This document shows, one piece after another, positions 25,849 through 34,135 of a DNA stretch of 64,000 bases (position 1 is its first letter; every line of letters starts with the position of its first letter). Under the pieces are notes generated by a model. It searched no databases. It saw only the letters and a program-made list of their open reading frames with translations, and was not told the origin of the DNA. The stretch is from CAVVYW01 sp963752605 (GTDB taxonomy: Bacteria; Actinomycetota; Thermoleophilia; Solirubrobacterales; 70-9). Made by a program: the position numbers and the translations under genes. Location: positions 62,001-126,000 of the forward strand of contig CAVVYW010000005.1 in the NCBI GenBank assembly GCA_963752605.1, written 5' to 3'.

Positions 25849-26553
25849 CTACTGCTTCGGAGCGCCGCCGCCCCCGCCGCTGCTCTGCACCAGGTACTGG
25901 ACCAGCTGCTGGAGCTGCTGCGGGGTGAGCGTGTCGCCGTAGTTCTGCGGCATCACGCCGGCGGGGAAGCCCGGCGCGAGCGCCGAGTCCGGGTCGGTGA
26001 TGTCCATGCCGATCTGCTGGGGCGACTTGCCGGCCAGGGTCTCGTCCAGGTTCGGGCCGATCGTGCCCGTCGTCCCAGCCTGGCTCAGCGCGTGGCAGCC
26101 GCCGCAGTTGGTCGCGAAGAACTCGGGCGCGATGAACTCCGGCGGCTCGATCCCCGGCACTCCCGCCACGCTGGCCACATAGGCGGCCACGTCAACCGCA
26201 TCGTCGCCCTCGACGAGGTTGGCGGGCATGTAGACGTCGGTCTGGTCGGGGTCGGCCGGACGCGGGTTGGCGATCTGGGATTCGATCACACCCTCGAACG
26301 TGTCCTGGTCCATGCCGCTTGCGCGAGACGCCTGGAACGCGTCGTCGAGGTCGGGGCCGACCTCCGCGTTGGCGCCGGCGGCGGTGAGCGCATGGCAGCT
26401 GCCGCACTTCTGGGTGAAGAGCTGTTCCCCGTTATCCAGGTCGGCGTTCTCCTGCGCGTCGCAGCCGGTCATCCCCGCCAGGGAGGCCACGGCGAGCGCC
26501 GCGCCGACCAGCCACGCGGGCCTCGAACGGAGATGATTCCTGAGGCGCTGCAT
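25849..26553 (-). CDS. Diheme c-type cytochrome lipoprotein
   Basis: 234 residues. A signal peptide with lipobox-like LAGMTGC (Cys at ~31) predicts a lipid-anchored extracytoplasmic protein. Two haem-binding motifs, CGSCH (~50) and CGGCH (~152), define two class I cytochrome c domains, each with a later Met in a plausible axial position (VYMPANL, GVMPQNY). A Gly/Pro-rich C-terminus follows. It should shuttle electrons at the outer membrane face, a likely donor to the aa3 oxidase CuA centre. It sits between the two oxidase loci but is not in either operon. A TAGGAT box lies 11 nt upstream of the ATG. Confidence 0.9.
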   Translation of the reverse strand: MQRLRNHLRSRPAWLVGAALAVASLAGMTGCDAQENADLDNGEQLFTQKCGSCHALTAAGANAEVGPDLDDAFQASRASGMDQDTFEGVIESQIANPRPADPDQTDVYMPANLVEGDDAVDVAAYVASVAGVPGIEPPEFIAPEFFATNCGGCHALSQAGTTGTIGPNLDETLAGKSPQQIGMDITDPDSALAPGFPAGVMPQNYGDTLTPQQLQQLVQYLVQSSGGGGGAPKQ

Positions 26554-26650
26554 GGCGGAGCGGAATCCTATCTGCCGGGCAGTCGTTCACCCGTGCCCGA
26601 GGCGTGGGTTAAGCTTGCGCCGAACGGCACTAAATCGAGGAGGAAGGGCC

Positions 26651-27052
26651 GTGGAGGTTCGCGAGGGGATGTCGAGCGTTGTCTTGGCCGTGGGGCCCAG
26701 CCACACACTCCGCGAGGCCGCGGTCAAGATGACCGAGAAGGGGACCGGCGCGGCGCTGGTCTTCGACGAGGAGTCTCCGGCGCCGCGGATCATCACCGAG
26801 CGGGACGTCCTGACGGCGATCGGCGAGGGCAAGGACCCCGACGCCGAGAAGGTCGCCGATCACATGAGCGACAGCGTCATCTCCGCCGGTACTGATTGGA
26901 GCCTCGAGCGGGCCGCCGAGGAGATGGTGAAGCTCGGCATCAGGCACCTGGTGGTCGTCGATCGCGGCGAGCTGGTCGGCGTCCTCTCGATGCGCGACAT
27001 CGTCCGCTGCTGGACGACGGCGGGCGCGACCTCCTCGATGTCGCCTCCATAG
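26651..27052 (+). CDS. CBS-pair domain protein
   Basis: 133 residues from GTG 26651, preceded by a strong GAGGAGGAAGGG Shine-Dalgarno. Two CBS motifs fill the protein: VREGMSSVVLAVGPSHTLREAAVKM with RIITERDVLTAIGEG, and VADHMSDSVISAGTDWSLERAAEEM with LVGVLSMRDIVRC. Such stand-alone CBS pairs bind adenosine nucleotides (AMP/ATP/SAM) and act as energy sensors on partner proteins. Partner unknown; neighbours are the cytochrome c and small membrane proteins. Confidence 0.9.
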   Translation: MEVREGMSSVVLAVGPSHTLREAAVKMTEKGTGAALVFDEESPAPRIITERDVLTAIGEGKDPDAEKVADHMSDSVISAGTDWSLERAAEEMVKLGIRHLVVVDRGELVGVLSMRDIVRCWTTAGATSSMSPP

Positions 27053-27097
27053 CTACGCTGGGTGCACTCAAGCGGACGTCGACGAAAGGAATCGGAG

Positions 27098-27280
27098 ATG
27101 GACACCGGAGTGTGGATCGGTTTCGGAATTCTCTACGTGGTCCTCCTGGTGACACTGGGGATCATGGCCATCAGGAAGGGGCACTGGGTGATGTTCATCC
27201 TCGGGATCTTCCTCCCGCTCTTCTGGATCATCGGTGCGCTGATGCCGCCCACCAGCGGGGAGGCTGCCGCGGTCGAATAG
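27098..27280 (+). CDS. Small two-helix membrane protein
   Basis: 60 residues from ATG 27098 with Shine-Dalgarno GAAAGGA. One or two hydrophobic helices (VWIGFGILYVVLLVTLG and HWVMFILGIFLPLFWIIGAL) with a GHW turn between. This is the phospholipase D-nuclease-N-like/DUF-type small envelope protein layout. No catalytic residue is visible. Converges with the oxidase-like operon end. Confidence 0.6.
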   Translation: MDTGVWIGFGILYVVLLVTLGIMAIRKGHWVMFILGIFLPLFWIIGALMPPTSGEAAAVE

Positions 27281-27301
27281 AGGGCCGAGGCCCGGGGCGA
27301 A

Positions 27302-27562
27302 CTACTCGGGCGTTCGCGAGACCGACAGCGGGATCGGCGCGGTGTCCGTCCGCTGCCTGCGCGGCATGCGCGCGATCTCGTCGCGGTTGGTCCGCAGCCA
27401 GGCGACGAGCGTGAAGAGCGCGAGTAGCCCGCCAATGATCGAGTAGGGGAACCAGGTGTAGAGGCCGACCACGATGGCGGCGATCCCGATCGCCAGCAGC
27501 GCCGGCAGGACGGACGCCCTCGGCAGGTGAATCAGCTCGGTGGACTTCGGCGGCTGGCTCAC
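27302..27562 (-). CDS. Cytochrome oxidase subunit IV-like small membrane protein
   Basis: 86 residues starting at GTG 27562, which overlaps the stop of the preceding 36-residue gene (GTGA). Two hydrophobic helices (VLPALLAIGIAAIVVGLYTW and YSIIGGLLALFTLVAWL) follow a polar N-terminus, and a basic cytosolic tail closes it. The size, the YTW/PYS turn and its place at the end of an oxidase-type operon resemble actinobacterial oxidase subunit IV (CtaF) and related accessory subunits. Assignment rests largely on position. Confidence 0.6.
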   Translation of the reverse strand: MSQPPKSTELIHLPRASVLPALLAIGIAAIVVGLYTWFPYSIIGGLLALFTLVAWLRTNRDEIARMPRRQRTDTAPIPLSVSRTPE

Positions 27563-27669
27563 GCGATGTAGAGGATCGTCACGTAGAAGGCCAGGCCGAA
27601 CACGAACAGCGCCAGGCCGCTGTAGACCATCCCCGCCCTGATGTTGGCCCTCGCTCGCTCGCGGTCCAC
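27559..27669 (-). CDS. 36-residue single-helix membrane protein
   Basis: A short gene: GTG 27669 to TGA 27559-27561. The product starts with a charged MDRERARANIRAG segment and continues with one membrane helix (VYSGLALFVFGLAFYVTILY). Its stop overlaps the next gene start (GTGA) and it begins 18 bp after ctaB. Single-helix micro-subunits are common in oxidase complexes, so a small structural subunit is plausible. Confidence 0.6.
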   Translation of the reverse strand: MDRERARANIRAGMVYSGLALFVFGLAFYVTILYIA

Positions 27670-27687
27670 GGCCGGAACCCTAGGCGT

Positions 27688-28627
27688 CTACAGCGCCCGG
27701 TCGAGCGCCATCGCCACGAAGAGCAGCGCCAGGTAGGAGAGCGAGCTGAGGTAGAGCCGCCGTGCCGCGGCCCTCGACGGCCGCGCCCAGAGCGCGAACG
27801 CGAGCGCGATGAAGCCGGCGCCGAGCGCCAGCGCGGACGCCAGGTAGAGCCCGCCGAACAGACCCGTGAGGACCGGCGCGACGGTCGCGGCGACGAGCAG
27901 CACGGAGTAGCCGAGGATCTGGCGCCGGGTGGTGGCCTCGCCGCGGACCACCGGCAGCATCGGCACGCCGGTGCGCGCGTAGTCCTCCGAGATCAGCAGC
28001 GACAGCGCCCAGAAGTGCGGGGGCGTCCAGAGGAAGACGATCGCGAACGGCCACAGCGCCTGCGCGCTGAGCGCACCGGTGGCGGCGGCCCAGCCGACCA
28101 GCGGGGGGACGGCGCCCGCGGCGCCGCCGAGGACGATGTTCTGGGGGGTGCGGGGCTTCAGCCAGAGCGTGTAGACGAAGACGTAGCCGAGCAGCCCGCC
28201 CACCGCGAGCGCGGCCGAGAGCGGGTTGACGGTGATGGCGAGCTGAACCGCCGCCGCGACCCCAAGCGCGAGCCCGAAGACGAGCCCGTGCACGGGGCTG
28301 ATCCGGCCGCTGGCGAGCGGCCTGCGGCTGGTCCGCGCCATGCGCGCGTCCGACTCACGCTCGAGGTAGTGGTTGATCGCCCCCGCGCCGCCGGCGGCGA
28401 GATACCCGCCGAGCATGGTCCAGAGCACGATCGCGAGCGGCGGGCCCGGAGGGGTCGGCGACGAACATCGTCGCCACCGTGGTCAGCAGCAGCAGCGAGA
28501 TGATCCGCGGCTTGGTCAGCGTCAGGTAGTCGCGCGCGATCTCGAGCGCCGCGCGCGAGGGGCGGGAGCGCCGAACCGGGGCCGCGCCGATCCGTCCCCG
28601 CTGGAGTGTGCCGGTCTTCGCCTCCAT
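27688..28627 (-). CDS. ctaB: Protoheme IX farnesyltransferase (haem O synthase), one frame break
   Basis: The ATG at 28627 overlaps the ctaA stop (ATGA). The first ~60 residues (ALEIARDYLTLTKPRIISLLLL) hold the TKPR start typical of UbiA/CtaB prenyltransferases. At about 28441 one extra C shifts the frame; removing it joins FVADPSG to PPLAIVLWTMLGGYL. The rest contains the first Asp/Glu-rich motif NHYLERESDARMARTSRRPL, the second loop with YARTGVPMLPVV, and in total about nine helices. The enzyme adds a farnesyl group to haem B, giving haem O for the aa3 oxidase. About 312 residues. Confidence 0.88.
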
Positions 28628-29690
28628 CAGGCCCTCGCCACCGCCGTGGCCGGCTTCGTCCTGGGCGCGACCGGCGCCAGGGCGGGAGCGGGCGACCAGG
28701 CCAGCCGGTAGGCGATCAGCAGCACGGTGCTCCAGAGCAGGGTCGCCACGAAGAGGTGCGCCACGATCAGCGTCGCGTGCTCGCCGAGCCAGACGTTGAG
28801 CGCTCCGAGGGCGAGCTGCACCAGCGAGGAGGAGGGCGGCCAGCGTGAGCAGGCGCGATCTGGCGCCGCGGGCGAGCGCCACGCCGAGCAGGGCCACGAT
28901 GGCGATGGTCGCGGCGTAGACCAGGAAGCGGTGGGTGAGGTGGATGTCGGAGAGGCGGCTCTCGCCGAAGGGCGCGACCCGCCCGTCGAGGCAGGTGGGG
29001 AAGCTCTCGCCGCAGGCCATGTGGGCGCCGTTGACGTTCCGCTCGCTGCCGCCGACGCCCTCCTTCTCGGTGCCGGCGACGTAGCCGCCCGCCACGATCG
29101 CGCAGAGCAGGAGCACCGCGGCGCCGGCCGCGAAGGGCTTCAGGCCCGGGACCGGACGGGTGGGCGGCCGGCCTCCCGGCGGTCGGCTCCGAGGCCGCCG
29201 CCAGCTCGGCCCGCGCCCGCACCGCCATCCAGAGCAGCATCCCCAGCAGGATCATCGCCAGGCAGAGGTGCGCGGCGACCAGCTCCTCGGCGAGGTTCTT
29301 CTCGACGGTGAGGCCGCCGAGCCCGGCCTGGGCCAGCACCAGAACCCCGGTGGCGACGGAGAGCCGCAGCGGCCAGGTGAGGTGCCGCAGGTGGCGGTAC
29401 GCGGTCCACGCGAGCAGCACGATCAGGGCGGCGACGACGGCCGCCAGCAGGCGGTGGGAGAACTCGATGATCACCTCGCTGTGGGAGAGGAGCGGGATCG
29501 CCTCGCCGCCGCACAGCGGCCAGCCCTCGGTGCCGCTTCCGCCGGGCCCGCAGCCGAGCCCGGAGTCGCTGACGCGGACCACCCCGCCGAGGATGATCAG
29601 CGCCACCGTCGTCAGCGCGGTCAGGTCTACGAGGCGGCGAAACCGGCGGAGCTCATCACCGGCTCCGCCCCCGCCGGGAGGGCCGTCCAT
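28627..29690 (-). CDS. ctaA: Haem A synthase, two frame breaks
   Basis: Starts at ATG 29690, five bases after the stop of the subunit I-like gene. Eight-helix layout in two four-helix halves. First half: VRVSDSGLGCGPGG, EFSHRLLA and AAHLCLAM with paired His ligands. The frame breaks near 29157; removing one C leads into LKPFAAGA. Second half: ERNVNGAHMACGESFPTCLDG (loop Cys) and DIHLTHRFLVY; another extra base near 28830 must be removed before VQLALGALNVWLGEHATLIVAHLFVATLL. Haem A synthase oxidises the C8 methyl of haem O. Both halves keep their histidines. Confidence 0.88.
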
Positions 29691-29695
29691 GCGCG

Positions 29696-31397
29696 TCAGG
29701 CTACCGGCTCGCTGCGCTCGGCCGGCTCGGCCTCAGCGCCACGCTCGCGGCGCCGCACCGCCTCGCGGATGTCGCGGAGCGGCTCGTCGCTGCGGACGTC
29801 GGGGACGACGTCGAAGTTGTGCGGCGGCGGTGGGGAGGGTGCGAACCACTCGAGCGTCTCGCCGGCCCAGGGGTCGTGCCCGGCGCGGGCTCCCGCCCTT
29901 GATGCTGAAGATCGCGTTGACCAGCGAGACGACGATCCCGGCGGCGAGCACGAAGGAGCCGATCGTGGCCAGCAGGTTGTAGAGGTCGAGGTTGTCGGTG
30001 TCGAAGTACTTGTAGACGTCCACCGGCTGCCCCTCGATCCCGGCCAGCGACATCGAGTGGAAGGTGAGCTGGGCGCCGACGATGATCAGGATCAGCGAGA
30101 GCCGCGCCAAGCGTCTCGCCCATCGTGCGCCCCGTCATCTTCGGGAACCAGTAGTAGAGCGCCGCGAGGCCGCCGAGTACCGGCCCACCCACCAGCACGA
30201 AGCCGGTCATCGCGGTCGCGTCGCCGGTGTCGGCGAGCAGCCAGTTGACGGGGATGACGCTGTGGGCGAGCTCGCCCGCGAGGCCGAAGGAGAGGGTGGA
30301 GATCGCGCCCAGTGCGAACAGCATCGGGGCGCGCAGCCGGATCGCCCCGCCGATCAGCGTGGCGATCCAGTTGACGAAGATCACCCCCAGCGGCACCGCG
30401 AGCAGCAGCGGCGGCGGCCATCGCCATGTAGAGCCAGCCCACCGGGATCGCGGCGGTGAACATGTTCTGCATCCAGGCGAGCAGCCCGAGCACTGCGATC
30501 GCCGCCATGGACGCGGCCACGGCCGCCCGCGAGAGCAGCGGCTTGCCGGAGAAGGTGGGGAGAATCTCCGAGATCGCGCCGATCGCCGGCAGCAGGAAGA
30601 TCACGTAGCAGCCGCTGAAGAAGATCCAGCTCAGGTGCTGGTAGTAGACCGGCGCGCCGCCCTCGCCCGAGTTGAAGAAGACGCCGTTGAAGTTGCGATC
30701 GATCATCAGCATGACCAAGCGCGGCGAGCATCGCCGCGCCCGCCACCAGCAGCACCCAGCTCGAGACGGCCGCGGAGAAGCTGAACGGGGGCAGGCGCCG
30801 CCAGGCCAGTCCCGGCGCCCGCAGCCGCGAGACGGTGACCGCGAGGTTGACCGCCTGCAGGACCAGGCCGAGCACGGTGAGGCCGACCGCGGTGATCCAG
30901 ACGTCCGGCCCGTTGTTCGAGGTGAAGATGTCGTCGGAGAGCGGCGGCCAGTTGTTAAAGCCGGTCTCCGGGGGCGTGTAGACGAAGCTCACGTAGAGGA
31001 TCGCCCCGCCGGCGACGTAGAGCCAGAGCGCCAGCGAAGCCATGCGGGGAAAGGCGATCTGGCGCGCGCCGATCTGGAGGGGGACGACATAGGTGTAGAG
31101 GCCGATCGCGAACGGCACGGCGAAGAGGGCGACCAGGCTCGCGCTGCTGACGGAGAGGAGCCGGTTGAAGGTGACCGGCTCGATCAGCGTGTTCTCCGGG
31201 ACGACGAGCTGAAGCCGCATCAGCAGGAAGCCGACCAGCCCCAGCACCAGGAAGGAGAGGGAGGCGCCGATGAACATCCGCCCGATGTCCTTGTGGTCGG
31301 TGCTGGCGACCATCTCCAGCCAGCGCGGGCCGGGCCTCGGCACGCCGTCGGTGACCAGCTCCGGCCTCTGCGGGGCGAGTGTCCTGCCGTCGCTCAC
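29696..31397 (-). CDS. Haem-copper oxidase subunit I-like protein lacking all haem and CuB ligands (four frame breaks)
   Basis: GTG 31397 overlaps the stop of the subunit II-like gene (GTGA). Framework of subunit I is clear: STDHKDIG start, PLQIGARQIAFPRM, YWFPKMTGRTMGE and a C-terminal DPWAGETLEWFAPSPPPHNFD. But every ligand is changed relative to ctaD in this window: haem a His to Ser (LLSVSSASL), CuB His-Pro-x-Val-Tyr to SGCYV (WIFFSGCYVIFLLP), CuB His-His to Gln-Asn (WMQNMF), haem a3 and a His-x-His to Met-Thr-Gly (AMTGFVLVGG). Each motif lies inside an unbroken stretch. Frame breaks near 30716, 30415, 30112 and 29885 are each repaired by removing one base. About 565 residues, 12 helices. 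Confidence 0.82.
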
Positions 31398-32164
31398 TCG
31401 CCCTCCGCCACCTGCTCCTGGACGAAAGCCTGCGCCTCCTGGATCCCGGCGGCCTGCTCGGCGAGCCACGCCTCGTACTCGGTGGCGCTCACGGCCCTGA
31501 CGCGGGTTCGCATCGCCGCGTAGGCGGCGCCGGAGAACGCGTAGGAGGCGCCGTCGAAGGTGGCCTCGCCGTCCTCGCCGAGCTCGTCTGCGTCCACCTT
31601 GAACCACGTCTGGTTGCTCTGGCCCGGGACGGCGTCGAACTTGCCCCCGAGGCCCGGAACCCACCAGCGGTGGACCACGTCGGTCGAGGCGAGCTTGACG
31701 ACGACCGCGGTGTCGACCGGGACGACCAGCTCGTAGTAGGAGAACGTCCCGTCGGGATACTCGTAGCGCCAGATCCACTGCTGGCCGGTCGCCTCGACCT
31801 CCAGCGGCTCGGTGACGTCCCCGCTGGGGAGGTCGAGCGATCGCTGTGCCGTGAGCTGCGAGGCGGACTGGAGGCCCTCGGGGCCGGACGCCCCGACCTC
31901 GCTCGCGTTCTCGGTCGTGATCACCCCGGCCACGAAGACCGCCGCGGCGAGCAGGGCGAAGGCGCCCGCCGCCCCGAGCTGGACGACCCCCCGGCTCTTC
32001 AGCCGGCGCGGCTCGCGCCCGCGACCGGAGCGGAAGCGGATCGCGAGAGCGATCAGCGCGGCGTTGATCGCCACCACCAGGACGATGGCGATCACGACCA
32101 TCACCGTGTAGAGCGCGTTCAGGTCGTCCGCGTTGGGCGAGTGAGCGGTCTCGGGGCCAGGCAA
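31394..32164 (-). CDS. Oxidase subunit II-like protein lacking CuA ligands
   Basis: 256 residues from TTG 32164, which a TAGAAT box 9 nt upstream supports. Two membrane helices, then a cupredoxin domain with QQWIWRYEYPDG and STDVVHRWWVPGLGGKFDAVPG. Aligned without gaps to ctaC, the CuA segment C-x3-C-x3-H-x2-M becomes S-x3-S-x3-Y-x2-M (SYAFSGAAYAAM): both Cys are Ser and the His is Tyr; only the first His and the Met remain. Loss of CuA is known in quinol oxidases, but the partner subunit I here lacks haem ligands too. No frame break. Confidence 0.85.
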   Translation of the reverse strand: MPGPETAHSPNADDLNALYTVMVVIAIVLVVAINAALIALAIRFRSGRGREPRRLKSRGVVQLGAAGAFALLAAAVFVAGVITTENASEVGASGPEGLQSASQLTAQRSLDLPSGDVTEPLEVEATGQQWIWRYEYPDGTFSYYELVVPVDTAVVVKLASTDVVHRWWVPGLGGKFDAVPGQSNQTWFKVDADELGEDGEATFDGASYAFSGAAYAAMRTRVRAVSATEYEAWLAEQAAGIQEAQAFVQEQVAEGE

Positions 32165-32173
32165 GGCGCGCGG

Positions 32174-32179
32174 ATTCTA
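32174..32179 (-). promoter_or_regulatory. Leaderless -10 element TAGAAT of the oxidase-like operon
   Basis: Minus strand TAGAAT, 9 nt, then TTG 32164; hexamer and spacing are the same as before ctaC. Confidence 0.55.
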
Positions 32180-32256
32180 TGCGCCGCGCAAGCGCCGGTG
32201 CCGATCAGGACGAGGACTGGCCAGCCGGCCAGTTATCTGGCAGACTCAGGACTCCG

Positions 32257-34046
32257 ATGGCACGGAACAGCCGCGGTATGGAGGGCACCACGACGCAGGC
32301 TCTGCGGAGGATGGCGGACGCGGAGCCGGAGCTCGCCGCGCGCCTCGTGCTCCAATCGCTTCCGGCCGCCGCGGCGGATCTCCCCGACGGCTTGAGCTAC
32401 CGCCTCGAGCTGGCGGACCTGGGCGCCTGGCGGATCCAGGCCAACGGCTCCCACGCCGACGTGACCGAGGCGGAGGCCGGGGCGGACCTGGACGGCGACG
32501 CCTTCGCGGTCTCGACCGACGCCCGCACCCTGGCGCAGCTCGCGGCCGGCGCCAGCCCGATCCCCGCGATGGCCCGCGGCAGGCTGAAGCTGCGCGGCAA
32601 GCGCCGCAAGGCCATCGCCCTGCGACGCCTCTCCCAGGACGCCGGGCCACGCGACCTCGCCAGGCTGGGGCTCCCGGTCGATCCAGACCTCCTCTACCGC
32701 TCGCTGCCCTACGCGATCGATCCCGAGTGGACTCGGGGCCAGCGCTTTTCGATCGGCTACGAGCTGGTGGGGGAGGGCGGCGGCGCCTGGACGCTCGCCG
32801 TGGACGACGGCACCGTGCGCTGCGAGCCCGGGTTGACCGAAGGGGCCGATGCGGTGGTGCGCCTCCGCGTCGCCGACTGGATCAAGCTGCTCTCGGGCGA
32901 GCTCACGCCCTCCGACGCGATGCGGCTCGGGCTGACCGAGATCGACGGCCGGGTGTCGCCGGTGACGCTGATGGGTCGCTGGATGGACCGCGCCGAGGGG
33001 CTCGACGGGCCGGAGCTGGAGCGCGAGGAGCGCCAGCGGGCGATCCAGCAGAAGCGCGCCGGCGCCTGGGGCTCCAAGGTGACGACCAACGGGGCCGGTT
33101 CCGATCCAGGGGACCCCGGCGAGGACAGGCGCAGAAGCGGCGGCCTGCTCAGCTACCAGGAGCTCTACGCCCTCTGGGAGCGGCAGAACTGGCGGGCGCA
33201 CGAGTTGGATTTCTCCGTGGACCGGGAGCAGTGGCTGATCGTCCCGGCCGAGGCGCAGCGCCACACGGCCTTCAGCCTGGGCAGCTTCTACGTCGGCGAG
33301 GAGCGCGTCACCGCCGAGCTCGCCCCCTTCGTCACGGCCGCCCCGAGCGGCGAGGTCGAGGCCTTCCTCTGCACCCAGCTCGTGGACGAGATGCGCCACG
33401 CCGTCTTCTTCGACCGCTGGATGGCCGAGGTGATGGGCCTCGAGTCGGACGACCTGCGCTCGCGCCTGAAGGAGATTGAGCAGAACCTCCTCACCCTGGC
33501 GCCGTGGCACTACCTCTTTGACGACAAGCTCCATGGGATCGCCCAGCAGATCCAGGCCAAGCCCGACGACCTCGAGCTGTTCGTCCGCGGGATCGTCACG
33601 TACCACATCGTCACCGAGGGGGTCCTGGCGATGCCGGGGCAGCGGATCATCATCCAGTACACCGGCGAGCACAGCGTCTACCCGGGCTTCAACCAGGGCT
33701 TCCGGCTGGTCGAGCAGGACGAGCACCGCCACATCGCCTTCGGCGTCCGCTTCCTCAAGGACGTCTGCGACGAGCGGCCGGAGATGCGGAAGGTGGTCGT
33801 CGACACGCTCGAGGACCTGCTCCCCGAGGCGGCCAAGGTCTTCGTCCCGCCGGAGGCCGACGACCCGGCCGACTTCTTCTCCTACGGCCACCACTCCTCG
33901 CAGATCTACGGGTTCTCGTACCAGGCGCTGAAGCGGCGCATGGCCGCGATCGGCATCGAGATCCCCGGCCCCGAGCGCCTGATGCCGGGCCCGGTGGACT
34001 ACAGCGGCCTGGACGAGGTCGGGTGCTCTCCTCAAGCGCCTCCTAA
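32257..34046 (+). CDS. SCP2 sterol-carrier domains fused to an R2-like di-iron protein
   Basis: ATG 32257. Residues ~1-265 contain two SCP2-like lipid-binding units (DLGAWRIQANGSHADV... and GGAWTLAVDDGTVRCEPG...VVRLRVADWIKLLSGELTPSDAM). Residues ~300-590 are a ferritin-like helical domain with the R2 di-iron pattern: Glu in SGEVEAF, DEMRH, Glu in VTEGVLAMPGQ and DEHRH. R2-type proteins activate O2 for radical or oxidase chemistry; R2lox proteins bind lipids, so a lipid oxidation role is attractive. Near 34018 the frame degrades; adding one base gives a short Ser-rich end and stop at 34046. Unrepaired, the frame runs to 34269 into the next gene. Confidence 0.78.
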
Positions 34047-34135
34047 GCGCGCTTTCGAAACACCTTGCGGCCGTGGACGGGCGGCGGTACGGTGTCCCCG
34101 AGAGGAGGAGGACAGCAATCGCGCGCAAAGCACGG

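Noticed and set aside
29696..31397. Reading the subunit I-like gene as a dead pseudogene
   Set aside because: All four breaks are single extra bases in runs, the same kind found in ctaA and ctaB next door, and the framework, coupling and promoter are intact; ligand changes are clustered substitutions, not random decay.
32166..32189. GCGCGG...CCGCGC inverted repeat around the TAGAAT box as an operator
   Set aside because: Six-base arms of pure G/C are expected by chance in this DNA.
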